Positions 1 to 8,311 of a DNA stretch of 8,324 bases are shown piece after piece. The notes beneath the pieces were generated by a model that was given only the letters and a program-made list of their open reading frames with translations, ran no database searches and had not been told where the DNA came from. How positions within the stretch are numbered: the stretch's first letter is position 1; every line of letters starts with the position of its first letter. The stretch is from Planctomycetaceae bacterium. GTDB lineage: Bacteria; Planctomycetota; Planctomycetia; Pirellulales; Thermoguttaceae. The stretch covers positions 1 to 8,324 of the forward strand of contig JAIROD010000203.1 of assembly GCA_031257725.1 (NCBI GenBank). Reading direction: 5' to 3'. Made by a program: the position numbers and the translations under genes.

Positions 1-21
1 TAAAGCATACGGTTAATAAAG

Positions 22-44
22 TGTCATCCCTGCGGGATTAGACA
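22..44. repeat. Imperfect hairpin (REP-like palindrome) upstream of the first gene
   Basis: ATCCC (26-30) and GGGAT (34-38) pair around a three-base TGC loop. The stem continues outward with TGTC (22-25) against GACA (41-44), across a two-base bulge at 39-40. That gives nine pairs in all. There is no T-tract after it, so it is not a classic intrinsic terminator. It could be a single REP-like intergenic palindrome or structure in the 5' leader of the gene at 81. Only one copy is seen in the window. Confidence 0.4.
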
Positions 45-80
45 ATAGAATCATTCAAAACAAATGCAATTGGTACATGA

Positions 81-599
81 ATGATGAGAAAACGGATTGA
101 TTATAAAATAGACAGTTACGTTTTTAACTCCGGCGAACATTGGCAAATGTTTTTTAGTAATAAAACGCTTGACTCCGCCTTGTTCGGTTATAATTGCAAC
201 GGGAAAAGCGATGCGGATTTTTTACAATTATGTTATGAATATGAAAAACTTGCGTCTGATATTTTGCTAAAATTATGTACCGAAAATCGTTGGCACTTTC
301 ACTTTTTGGCGAAAAAAGAGTATAGCAAAGGAAAGCCGATGTTCTGCCAAACAATCGAAGCAATTGATATTAAACGTCAAATAAAAGTTGTTGCGAACTC
401 TTTTGTCAGAAAAGGACAAAATGTTCCTTATATTATCTGTAGTGCTTTTCGGTTTTGGTGTAAAGGCCGCAAAAACGTCGAAGGCCTATCGTTGCGAAAA
501 TATGTAAACAAACGAAAACGTGAAAAAATGTTCATTAAAAATAATCCTGATGGACCGGTAGAGCAAATTCTTCTTGCTGACCATTGGGGAGAGGAGTAG
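81..599 (+). CDS. Hypothetical basic protein, first gene of a three-gene unit
   Basis: This reads as a 172-residue soluble protein that I do not recognise. It starts MMRKRIDYKID; the second ATG at 84 is an equally possible start, and no clear Shine-Dalgarno precedes either. There is no signal peptide or membrane segment. The middle holds six scattered cysteines without zinc-finger spacing. The segment at about residues 123-150 is strongly basic (FRFWCKGRKN, then KYVNKRKREK), which would suit nucleic-acid or acidic-protein contact, but that is inference. It ends with NPDGPVEQILLADHWGEE. The next gene starts seven bases after its stop, and that gene's ribosome site lies inside this gene's last codons, so the two are probably co-transcribed and co-regulated. 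Its function cannot be assigned. Confidence 0.75.
   Translation: MMRKRIDYKIDSYVFNSGEHWQMFFSNKTLDSALFGYNCNGKSDADFLQLCYEYEKLASDILLKLCTENRWHFHFLAKKEYSKGKPMFCQTIEAIDIKRQIKVVANSFVRKGQNVPYIICSAFRFWCKGRKNVEGLSLRKYVNKRKREKMFIKNNPDGPVEQILLADHWGEE
592..596 (+). promoter_or_regulatory. Shine-Dalgarno AGGAG for the gene at 607
   Basis: AGGAG lies ten bases before ATG 607, inside the purine-rich run GGGGAGAGGAG that also encodes the last residues of the previous gene. It decides the start: the reading frame extends upstream to a TTG at 574, but that TTG lies ahead of this site. ATG 607 is preferred. Confidence 0.65.
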
Positions 600-606
600 G
601 TGTATT

Positions 607-1560
607 ATGTCTATTTTAGAAAACGCAAAATTCGAATTACTTGACCGATTGGCAAACAATCCGTTACAAGATGCGGATGACTTAACTGCATATATTCAAT
701 ACGCTTGTCGGCTTGCGTCTTTGGGTGACCAATCTAAAATTGATGATTTTCCCTCTTTGTTTGCAAAAGAACAATTTGCGGGCAGGATTTTCGACATCAT
801 TAAGGAACGTTGTGAACAGGGTTGGTTTGAAATAGAAAATTATCCGGGCGAAGACCTTGCTCTTTCATTAATTGATACACAAGATTTTTATCTTTTTGTA
901 CAGCGATTCGGAAAAGATTATCCCAAACTTAATCCGTATTTTAGAAAATGGTTTCAAGATGCTGAAGATGTTGAAATTAATGATGAGTGCGCCGAATTTC
1001 TCGAAGCATTTCTCGAAAAATTTCCGATACCGGAAGAGGAACGGTTGCCGGTCATCAACACGCCAATTACAGAACGTGAATACGCATTGCTGGCATTCGC
1101 TTACAAAGACATCGAATTGCCAATTATTGAATTACAACTGCAACCATCGAAACTGGTTTCGCGTCAAATGCTGGAAAAGTTGTACGATCCAACAGCCGCG
1201 AAATTTTTGGAACGTCCCGCTTTGTTGCTCTCTGCCGATGATGGTAAGCCGATCAAAAAGTTGCAAGCAATGATGCAAACCGAAGGAACTGTAAAAGTGA
1301 AGGATAAAGAATTGTTCGTCGAAATGTCTCTTAACGATGTGTGGCAATTAGATATCGAAATCAAAAGCGATATTCCTGTTGAACGTGTTCGTCTCGGTAA
1401 AATGCCGGCGTTTCAAAATCCCAATCCGAATATGGAAAATCGATGGAATATCAACCTGAAAATGTTTGCAGATAATATCCGTTGTGAATTTCTCGAACAA
1501 CCGCTGTTTATTCAGATGAGCAACGGTTATCGTATCAAGTGTTTTTTATCATTTTTGTAA
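607..1560 (+). CDS. Hypothetical protein, helical N-terminal half and beta-rich C-terminal half
   Basis: This is a 317-residue protein that I do not recognise. The N-terminal half (about residues 1-145) is acidic and looks mostly helical, for example NAKFELLDRLANN, DLTAYIQYACRLASL and CAEFLEAFLEKF. The second half (about 155-317) alternates hydrophobic and polar residues as in beta strands, for example KELFVEMSLNDVWQLDIEI and NRWNINLKMFADNIRCEFLE. No catalytic motif, signal peptide or transmembrane segment is visible. It starts at ATG 607 behind a good Shine-Dalgarno. It ends two bases before the Lon-like gene, which has no ribosome site of its own, so the two are probably translationally coupled and made in step. 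A structural or adaptor role beside the protease is possible but is only inference from the linkage. Confidence 0.8.
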   Translation: MSILENAKFELLDRLANNPLQDADDLTAYIQYACRLASLGDQSKIDDFPSLFAKEQFAGRIFDIIKERCEQGWFEIENYPGEDLALSLIDTQDFYLFVQRFGKDYPKLNPYFRKWFQDAEDVEINDECAEFLEAFLEKFPIPEEERLPVINTPITEREYALLAFAYKDIELPIIELQLQPSKLVSRQMLEKLYDPTAAKFLERPALLLSADDGKPIKKLQAMMQTEGTVKVKDKELFVEMSLNDVWQLDIEIKSDIPVERVRLGKMPAFQNPNPNMENRWNINLKMFADNIRCEFLEQPLFIQMSNGYRIKCFLSFL

Positions 1561-1562
1561 TT

Positions 1563-3392
<1,830 letters not shown>

Positions 3393-3394
3393 AA

Positions 3395-3431
3395 CGGAAA
3401 AATTTTTTTCGTCAGATTTTTCGTTTTTCCG
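3395..3431 (+). terminator. Weak terminator-like hairpin after the three-gene unit
   Basis: CGGAAAAA (3395-3402) pairs perfectly with TTTTTCCG (3424-3431) just after the stop codon at 3390-3392. A shorter alternative fold pairs GAAAAAT (3397-3403) with ATTTTTC (3416-3422). The stem is A/T-rich, and no T-run follows the longer stem, so termination would be partial at best. Its position still suggests that the upstream unit and cas13d are separate transcripts. Confidence 0.4.
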
Positions 3432-3450
3432 ACTTAATATACCCATCTTA

Positions 3451-3504
3451 CTTTAAAATTCGGTTTGTGTATTTTGTGAAATTTCGTGTTTTTCGTGTTT
3501 AAAA
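3451..3504. repeat. Degenerate intergenic repeat, copy 1 (before cas13d)
   Basis: The element opens with CTTTAAAATTCGGTTTG (3451-3467) and closes with GTGTTTAAAA (3495-3504). A G/T-rich core between them contains a tandem TTTCGTGTT (3482-3490 and 3491-3499). The same opening 17 bases and closing 10 bases recur at 6609-6683. The core resembles degenerate G/T-rich intergenic repeats I have seen in many bacterial phyla; that family resemblance is from memory. The rest of the 298-base gap holds no gene or array that I can see. Confidence 0.65.
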
Positions 3505-3603
3505 GAGACAGGCAACCTCTAACGGGAATCAGAATTAGGATTGATTCTTTCCAATATTTTTGCGGAAAATACTTTAAATTTGTGTTCGTTTAGTTCACTT
3601 ACC

Positions 3604-3635
3604 GGTAATAAAACAAAACGGGTAATAAAACAAAA
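3604..3635. repeat. Tandem 15-bp direct repeat upstream of cas13d
   Basis: GGTAATAAAACAAAA occurs perfectly at 3604-3618 and again at 3621-3635, a period of 17 bases. It lies 56-87 bases before the cas13d start. The spacing (about 1.6 helical turns) and promoter-proximal position would suit paired binding sites for a regulator of cas13d. No convincing -35/-10 pair could be chosen nearby, so the regulatory role is inference. Confidence 0.7.
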
Positions 3636-3677
3636 TCGAGATAATTTTTAGAAATTCCATCAATAACTTTTTTTATG

Positions 3678-3683
3678 AAAGGA
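3678..3683 (+). promoter_or_regulatory. Shine-Dalgarno AAAGGA for cas13d
   Basis: AAAGGA sits seven bases before ATG 3691, an ideal spacing. It confirms that ATG as the start, in agreement with the conserved Cas13d N-terminus that follows it. Confidence 0.75.
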
Positions 3684-3690
3684 TAAAACG

Positions 3691-6549
3691 ATGTCCAATA
3701 ACAATGACCAAAAGAAAACTAGTGCCAAACGTCTTGGAATCAAATCGGTTCTTGTTTACGGAAATAATCGTCTTGCGATCACCACATTCGGCAAAGGCAA
3801 TGATGCTGAAATTGCGTTGCAAACAGATGCTAAAGGCGAAGAGATTAAAGACAAATTGCCAACCAAAGTCGGCGGCGGTAATGTCCACACAATCGTACCG
3901 GATATTAAAGTCAAGGGCAGAGATTACCAAGATAATCCGCTTGAGACTTTGATCAATAATCCGGCGGAACACTGTAGCGAAGATTATTTGAAATTAAAAT
4001 CATCGCTCGAAAAAGAATTTTTCGGAAGAGAATTTAAAAACGATAATATCCGAATCCAAATCATTTACAACATTCTTGATATTCAGAAATTACTGGGAAT
4101 TTATATTACCGATGTGATTTATACGATAAACAACCTACAAGAGTTGCCGCCGGATACGCCGCTTACTGAAACCGATATTGTCGGATTGGCAATGAATGAT
4201 GACAAAAAGGTCAATGAACGGTTACAACGGATTATTTCCTACATGGGCTTTTTTGGCGAAGCGTTTCAGGTTCCGCCAAGACCGGAAAAGAATCAAAAAG
4301 AACAAATTAAAAATCAAGCGGAAATTGATTCGGCGAATAAACATAACATTGCCGTACTTCGTATTCTTGGCGGTATGAGACAGGAAACGGCGCATTTCAA
4401 AGACTCAAATTGGGTATTCAATAAAAATGATAAATTGCCGAAGAAATTTCAAAAACGAAACGAGAAAGGAAATGCTATTGTCCGTGATGATTGGGCGGTT
4501 GTTGACGAAATCTACAAGAAACGTATTACCGAAATTAACAATGATTTTATGAGCAAATCCAAGAGGAATTTCGGCATTCTTTTCAATGACATCTTTAATG
4601 TAACGTCTGATGAAGAAAAAGAAAAAATTGCGTGTGAATATTATACTTTTAGTATTCTTAAAGAAGGTAAAAATCTTGGATTGAATATGAAATTATTGCG
4701 TGAAACGATGATTGACCAATACTATAAATCCATAAAGGATGAAAAGCACGATTCTTATCGTTCCAAAATCTATGCCGTTACGGATTACCTGTTATTCCAC
4801 GAGCTGCACCATTCGGAGGAACTCAAAAAATGGGTTTCTATTTTACGCATAGCTGATAAAGACAACATGGACAATCTCTATCAGGACTTTGCTCGCGAGG
4901 CATGGGATAAGACGCAAGCAATCCTTTTGCCGTTTTACGAAAAGTTTGATGGAACATTTCCATTGTTTACATTAAGCGATCTCGATCAACGATTTATTCA
5001 AAACGTTCAATTGAAAACAGAATCGGAATTATCTCTTGTCAAGTTATTGTCGTTTCTTTGCAATTTTTGGTCGGGCAAGGAAATTAATGAATTACTTTCG
5101 GCTTACATCCATAAGTTTGAAAATATTCAATCATTTATTGATACATTAAAAAAATTGAAAGAACCAATCAAATTTACAGACAAATATGGATTGTTCAATG
5201 AATATGGTAACAACAATGCCGGTAACATTGCCAAGCAGTTACGGGTCATTGCCAGTATCGGCAAAATGAAACCTGCTTTGAACAAAACAGACCTAAGTAA
5301 GGGCAAACCGACTCTCAAACGGCAACTCTACAAAACGGCGATCACAATGTTAGGTGCGCCGGACATGTATGTTTCTGATAAATGGCTTGAAGAAAACGTA
5401 TTGACCGGCGATAAAAATAAACAAAAGGATTGCAATCCATTCCGCAATTTTATCGCGAAACAAGTGATTGAGTCAACCCGTTTCCAATATCTTGTACGTT
5501 ATGCGCATCCGAAAACAGTGAGAGCACTGATGAGTAATCCCAAAATCGTCCATTATGTATTGAAGCGAAACGGAAATTTGAAAACGGATCATATTGATGA
5601 ATCGCAAATCGATAAATACTACAAAAATCTGCCGGAATACAATGAACATGAAAACTGCTTTGATGAAAAAGTCAATGCTTTGACAAAATATTTAACAAAC
5701 TTTTCATTTAGTAATATTGAAAATCAACGCAAATTTATCATAAATAAAAAAGAAGACAGAAATAAAGCGATAGAAAAACTTAAAGCGTTAACAAGACTTT
5801 ATCTGATGGTTGCATACATTGCTATAAAGGGACTTGTTAAAACGAATGCGCGATATTATATTGCGTTTGCGGCATTTGAAAGAGATTTACATTTGTTTAA
5901 AGAAAAATTAAAGGATGATCTGAATTTCAAACCGACAATCGGGAAATACGACAATTACTTCGCTCTTACGCAGTATTTTTTGGACAAAGATGATGAAACC
6001 GACGTCAATAATGTGTTCGTGTTGAAAGAGGGAGAAAAATTTGGTAAAGTATTTCGGGCTTTTTTGAAAACAGTAAAACATCATTTCGACAAAAAATGGC
6101 GAGGAATTTTGCACGAAAATATTTCTGAAGCGAAAACGATTCATGAAACAGGATTACTTTTAGCGCAGACACGTAATAATGTCGAACATTTAAATGCGTT
6201 GATTGAGTTACCGAAGTATGTCGGAGATTTCAGGAAAGATGACAAACAACAGATGACTTCGTATTTTGAACTTTTTCATTATGTTTTACAACGCATGATG
6301 ACCGAACCGGATTACTTGAAAGAGATGCCAAAGTTACAACATTTCGCCAAAACGTTACAAAAATACAATGTTCCGAGTAACGATTTAATAAAGATAATGT
6401 TCGTTTCACTTGCGTACAATTTGCCGCGATACAAAAATTTAACGATTGAGGCGTTGTTTGATAAAGACAGTGAATCCGGTAAGAAGTTAACCGAAGAACG
6501 AAAGGTAGAGGAAAGACGAAACGAAAAAATAAACGAAATGACTAAATGA
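3691..6549 (+). CDS. cas13d: Cas13d, type VI-D RNA-guided RNase effector
   Basis: This 952-residue protein is a crRNA-guided, HEPN-dependent RNA endonuclease. On binding target RNA, the two HEPN domains of this family form one composite site that cuts target and bystander RNA. Both motifs are intact: R230-QETA-H235 in HEPN1, within ILGGMRQETAHF, and R828-NNVE-H833 in HEPN2. The length matches Cas13d (about 920-970) and is well below Cas13a or Cas13b. Blocks I recall from Ruminococcus Cas13d align in order: LGIKSVLVYG and TTFGKGNDA at the N-terminus, NDNIRIQIIYNILDIQKLL, FSILKEGKNLGLN, GKEINELLSAYIHKFENIQS, a TNARYYIAF segment, FELFHYVLQRMM, and LPRYKNLTIEALFD (911-924). The start is supported by AAAGGA. 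The protein ends in a charged tail (EERKVEERRNEKINE). The gene is followed after 194 bases by cas2-cas1. No WYL accessory is beside it. It is clearly diverged from the Ruminococcus enzymes. Confidence 0.97.
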   Translation: MSNNNDQKKTSAKRLGIKSVLVYGNNRLAITTFGKGNDAEIALQTDAKGEEIKDKLPTKVGGGNVHTIVPDIKVKGRDYQDNPLETLINNPAEHCSEDYLKLKSSLEKEFFGREFKNDNIRIQIIYNILDIQKLLGIYITDVIYTINNLQELPPDTPLTETDIVGLAMNDDKKVNERLQRIISYMGFFGEAFQVPPRPEKNQKEQIKNQAEIDSANKHNIAVLRILGGMRQETAHFKDSNWVFNKNDKLPKKFQKRNEKGNAIVRDDWAVVDEIYKKRITEINNDFMSKSKRNFGILFNDIFNVTSDEEKEKIACEYYTFSILKEGKNLGLNMKLLRETMIDQYYKSIKDEKHDSYRSKIYAVTDYLLFHELHHSEELKKWVSILRIADKDNMDNLYQDFAREAWDKTQAILLPFYEKFDGTFPLFTLSDLDQRFIQNVQLKTESELSLVKLLSFLCNFWSGKEINELLSAYIHKFENIQSFIDTLKKLKEPIKFTDKYGLFNEYGNNNAGNIAKQLRVIASIGKMKPALNKTDLSKGKPTLKRQLYKTAITMLGAPDMYVSDKWLEENVLTGDKNKQKDCNPFRNFIAKQVIESTRFQYLVRYAHPKTVRALMSNPKIVHYVLKRNGNLKTDHIDESQIDKYYKNLPEYNEHENCFDEKVNALTKYLTNFSFSNIENQRKFIINKKEDRNKAIEKLKALTRLYLMVAYIAIKGLVKTNARYYIAFAAFERDLHLFKEKLKDDLNFKPTIGKYDNYFALTQYFLDKDDETDVNNVFVLKEGEKFGKVFRAFLKTVKHHFDKKWRGILHENISEAKTIHETGLLLAQTRNNVEHLNALIELPKYVGDFRKDDKQQMTSYFELFHYVLQRMMTEPDYLKEMPKLQHFAKTLQKYNVPSNDLIKIMFVSLAYNLPRYKNLTIEALFDKDSESGKKLTEERKVEERRNEKINEMTK

Positions 6550-6560
6550 AACAATTAAAC

Positions 6561-6743
6561 AACAAATTTCATGTTCATTCGTGATATTTACGGTTTATAT
6601 GCCTCACACTTTAAAATTCGGTTTGCGTTTTTATGCGATTCCTTGCGTTCTCTGTGTACCCCTTGCAACTCTTGTGTTTAAAATGGACTAACATGAGAGT
6701 TTTTTAGCCAAACAATTTATGCAACAATTTTCATATTTATTCG
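6561..6743 (+). repeat. Diverged 21-bp direct repeat spanning the cas13d-cas2 gap
   Basis: The 21 bases at 6561-6581, just after the cas13d stop, match the 21 bases at 6723-6743 at 18 positions. Both begin AACAA and end ATTCG. The second copy ends exactly at the cas2 ATG. They bracket almost the whole intergenic region. They may be paired binding sites or the trace of a small duplication. Confidence 0.5.
6609..6683. repeat. Degenerate intergenic repeat, copy 2 (before cas2)
   Basis: It shares CTTTAAAATTCGGTTTG (6609-6625) and GTGTTTAAAA (6674-6683) with copy 1, but its core is about 21 bases longer (75 against 54 bases in all). The core, with CCTTGCGTTCTCTGTG, is closer to the degenerate G/T-rich repeat pattern known from many bacteria. 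The two copies are in the same orientation and flank cas13d. Confidence 0.65.
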
Positions 6744-7049
6744 ATGCACCTTTTAACGATGTTCGACCTTCCGAGCAAGACCAAAAATGAACGCCGGATT
6801 TATCGGCGATTTAGAAAACGGTTGCTTGAATTGGGGTTTACAAAAATCCAGTTTTCGGTCTATATCAAATACGCGGATAACAAAGCTCAATTTGACGCCT
6901 TCAAACGTAACGTCAAAAAAGCATTGCCCAAACGTGGGAATGTCCGTATGATTAACCTGACCGATCAACAGTACATAACAATGGAAACTTTTGATAACAA
7001 TAAACAAATGGCCAATGAACTTCCTACACCGGATTTCATCGTCTTTTAG
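6744..7049 (+). CDS. cas2: Cas2, CRISPR adaptation subunit (type II-like)
   Basis: This 101-residue protein has the usual Cas2 size. In adaptation, a Cas2 dimer bridges two Cas1 dimers and positions the new spacer for insertion at the leader end of the array. The N-terminal strand MHLLTMFDLP carries the conserved Asp8. It is followed by NERRIYRRFRKRLLELGF and IQFSVYIKYAD, then VRMINLTDQQY, all characteristic of Cas2 from type II-like modules. The start ATG 6744 is the only one possible: the frame meets a TAG at 6705-6707 with no start codon between. No Shine-Dalgarno is visible. The last 35 bases overlap cas1. The order cas2-cas1 is the reverse of the usual type II order (cas1-cas2). Confidence 0.95.
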   Translation: MHLLTMFDLPSKTKNERRIYRRFRKRLLELGFTKIQFSVYIKYADNKAQFDAFKRNVKKALPKRGNVRMINLTDQQYITMETFDNNKQMANELPTPDFIVF

Positions 7050-8040
7050 AAAAGGCGATAACAAAAATGAAAAACCGGCAACGCTTGCCGCTGCACACGC
7101 AAAACATATCCTCGATTTTTCCGAAGGACGGTGCAGGTTGCGCGAAGAGAACACGCAACTTGTGATTGAGAAAGAGGATGGTTCGGTTGTGAGTATTCCG
7201 TTTGCGGAGATTGCAGTGATTCTGTTGTCCAACGCTAATGTTTCTGTTACTCAATCAGTGATGCAAAGTATTGCGGAATTTGGCGGAATGTTGGTGATTT
7301 GTGATTATCGTCATCGTCCTGTCAGTATGATGTTACCGATGGATGCCTATTCGGTGCCGGTGCAACGGTTAAAGTTACAAATTGAGGTTTCGCAACCGAT
7401 GTTGAAAAATGCGTGGCAACAGATTGTCAAGGCGAAAATTAGAGCGCAAGCTCATTGTTTGGCGAATGATTCTGTGAAATGTTCATTGAGTGAAGCGGAA
7501 ACGTTAAGGAAAATGGCGGAAAACGTTAAAAGCGGCGACTCTGATAATATTGAAGCGCAAGCGGCAAAAAGATATTGGCGGGCGTTGTTTCCTGAAATAG
7601 AGTTCCACCGTAATCATGAGAGTAACGATCCGCTGAATAACCGATTAAATTATGGTTATACGATTGTTCGGGCAATGACTGCGAGAGCGGTTTGTGCAAC
7701 AGGATTTCATCCGGCGTTGGGGATCCACCATTGTAATCAAAGGGATGCGTTTTGTTTGGCGGATGATTTGATGGAACCGTTCCGACCACTTGTCGATCAA
7801 ATTGTAAGGTTTCAATTCAATATTTCAAAAAAGTTGGAAACCCGTAAATTGACAAGAGAGCTTACGCCAAGAGTAAAGGAGGAATTGATTTATCCGCTGA
7901 CAAAACGTTTCAACGTCAATGGTGAGAAGCGAAAATTATTTGACATTATTACATTGCTTGCTCAATCGTTGGAAAATTTTTATAGTAAGGAAACGGCTGA
8001 GTTATATTTGCCGCGTATTGAACATGCTAATGGAGAATAA
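7015..8040 (+). CDS. cas1: Cas1, CRISPR integrase (type II-like)
   Basis: Cas1 is the integrase that, with Cas2, joins prespacers to the leader-proximal repeat. Conserved stretches match type II Cas1 as I recall it from Neisseria: NTQLVIEKEDG, IPFAEIAVILL, LLPM-type segment MMLPMDAYS, NIEAQAAKRYWRALFPE, HPALGIHHCNQRDAF and LADDLMEPFRPLVD. From ATG 7015 (341 residues) the probable metal ligands are Glu180, His239 and Glu254, all present. A TTG at 6991 would add eight residues, but ATG 7015 is preferred. Even so, the protein has about 27 residues before the usual first strand (HILDFSEGRCRL), encoded partly inside the cas2 overlap. No Shine-Dalgarno precedes it, so translation is probably coupled to cas2. 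The ending is intact (LPRIEHANGE). Confidence 0.95.
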   Translation: MNFLHRISSSFRKGDNKNEKPATLAAAHAKHILDFSEGRCRLREENTQLVIEKEDGSVVSIPFAEIAVILLSNANVSVTQSVMQSIAEFGGMLVICDYRHRPVSMMLPMDAYSVPVQRLKLQIEVSQPMLKNAWQQIVKAKIRAQAHCLANDSVKCSLSEAETLRKMAENVKSGDSDNIEAQAAKRYWRALFPEIEFHRNHESNDPLNNRLNYGYTIVRAMTARAVCATGFHPALGIHHCNQRDAFCLADDLMEPFRPLVDQIVRFQFNISKKLETRKLTRELTPRVKEELIYPLTKRFNVNGEKRKLFDIITLLAQSLENFYSKETAELYLPRIEHANGE

Positions 8041-8058
8041 ACGAAACATTGGTGTTTG

Positions 8059-8088
8059 TTGACTACATCAATACGCTATTATTGTATT
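8059..8088 (+). promoter_or_regulatory. Possible leader promoter
   Basis: TTGACT (8059-8064) and TGTATT (8083-8088) are separated by 18 bases and match the sigma-70-type consensus at 5/6 and 4/6. Transcription from here would begin near 8095, about 37 bases before the boxA. The same stretch can also form small hairpins (8048-8055 with 8065-8072, or 8069-8074 with 8084-8089), so the call is tentative. Confidence 0.3.
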
Positions 8089-8131
8089 GTTCCGTTTAGA
8101 TAGCAATATTTTATGGCGATTTTTTTAGAAA

Positions 8132-8143
8132 TGTTCTTTGACA
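8132..8143 (+). promoter_or_regulatory. boxA antitermination site in the CRISPR leader
   Basis: TGTTCTTTGACA is a close match to the boxA consensus of rRNA leaders (TGCTCTTTAACA in E. coli). In RNA, boxA loads NusB-NusE and lets polymerase resist Rho. boxA sites are also known in CRISPR leaders, where they protect long untranslated arrays from Rho termination. There is no rRNA here, and the site lies 92 bases after cas1 and about 133 before the candidate repeat. It therefore points to a rightward-transcribed array. Confidence 0.65.
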
Positions 8144-8175
8144 ATAAGGTAGTTCAATTCATTACGAGTGGGTGG

Positions 8176-8217
8176 GAAACAAATATCCGCAGTGTTAATG
8201 TTATGAATATTTGTTTC
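8176..8217. repeat. Perfect 11-bp inverted repeat in the leader
   Basis: GAAACAAATAT (8176-8186) is the exact reverse complement of ATATTTGTTTC (8207-8217), with 20 bases between. The second arm runs on into a T-rich stretch, so in RNA it could act as a weak terminator for the cas2-cas1 transcript. As DNA it could be a protein-binding palindrome used in spacer integration. The octamer ATATTTGT recurs at 8277-8284, where it runs into the candidate CRISPR repeat. Confidence 0.6.
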
Positions 8218-8275
8218 TTTATCATTAATTTTTTGTGAAAGAAAAGCAGGTAATCAATAAGAGAACAATAACAGT

Positions 8276-8311
8276 AATATTTGTAGGTGTGGGCAGATAC
8301 GCCTACTTGAC
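8276..8311 (+). CRISPR. Candidate first type VI-D direct repeat (single copy at window edge)
   Basis: GTAGGTGT (8283-8290) pairs with ACGCCTAC (8299-8306): eight pairs, one a G-U, around the eight-base loop GGGCAGAT. TTGAC follows (8307-8311). With seven bases before the stem this makes 36 bases, the usual VI-D repeat length, and the plan (5' arm, 8-9 bp stem, 6-8 base loop, 5-8 base tail) matches Cas13d repeats I recall. It lies where an array is expected, after cas1 and a boxA leader. Only one copy is visible, because the window ends 13 bases later. Its boundaries and its repeat status are inferred. Confidence 0.45.

Noticed and set aside
22..44. Hairpin near the window start as a CRISPR repeat of the same system
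   Set aside because: It is a single copy, with a shorter loop and a different sequence from the hairpin at 8283-8306, and is far from the effector.
596..603. GTAGGTGT, identical to the left arm of the candidate CRISPR repeat
   Set aside because: Only eight bases match, with no following hairpin. It overlaps the stop of the first gene and is expected by chance.
3604..3635. Tandem repeat as a mini CRISPR array
   Set aside because: The 15-base unit at a 17-base period leaves only two bases between copies. There is no stem and no spacer.
6991..7014. TTG start for cas1 adding eight residues
   Set aside because: It has no ribosome site and the extra residues are not Cas1-like. ATG 7015 is the better start.
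8138..8143. TTGACA as a -35 promoter element
   Set aside because: No acceptable -10 lies 16-18 bases downstream, and the hexamer is fully contained in the boxA match.
8168..8186. Possible degenerate copy of the direct repeat (G-rich run followed by GAAAC)
   Set aside because: It resembles the candidate repeat only loosely and cannot form its stem. The inverted-repeat arm explains part of it.
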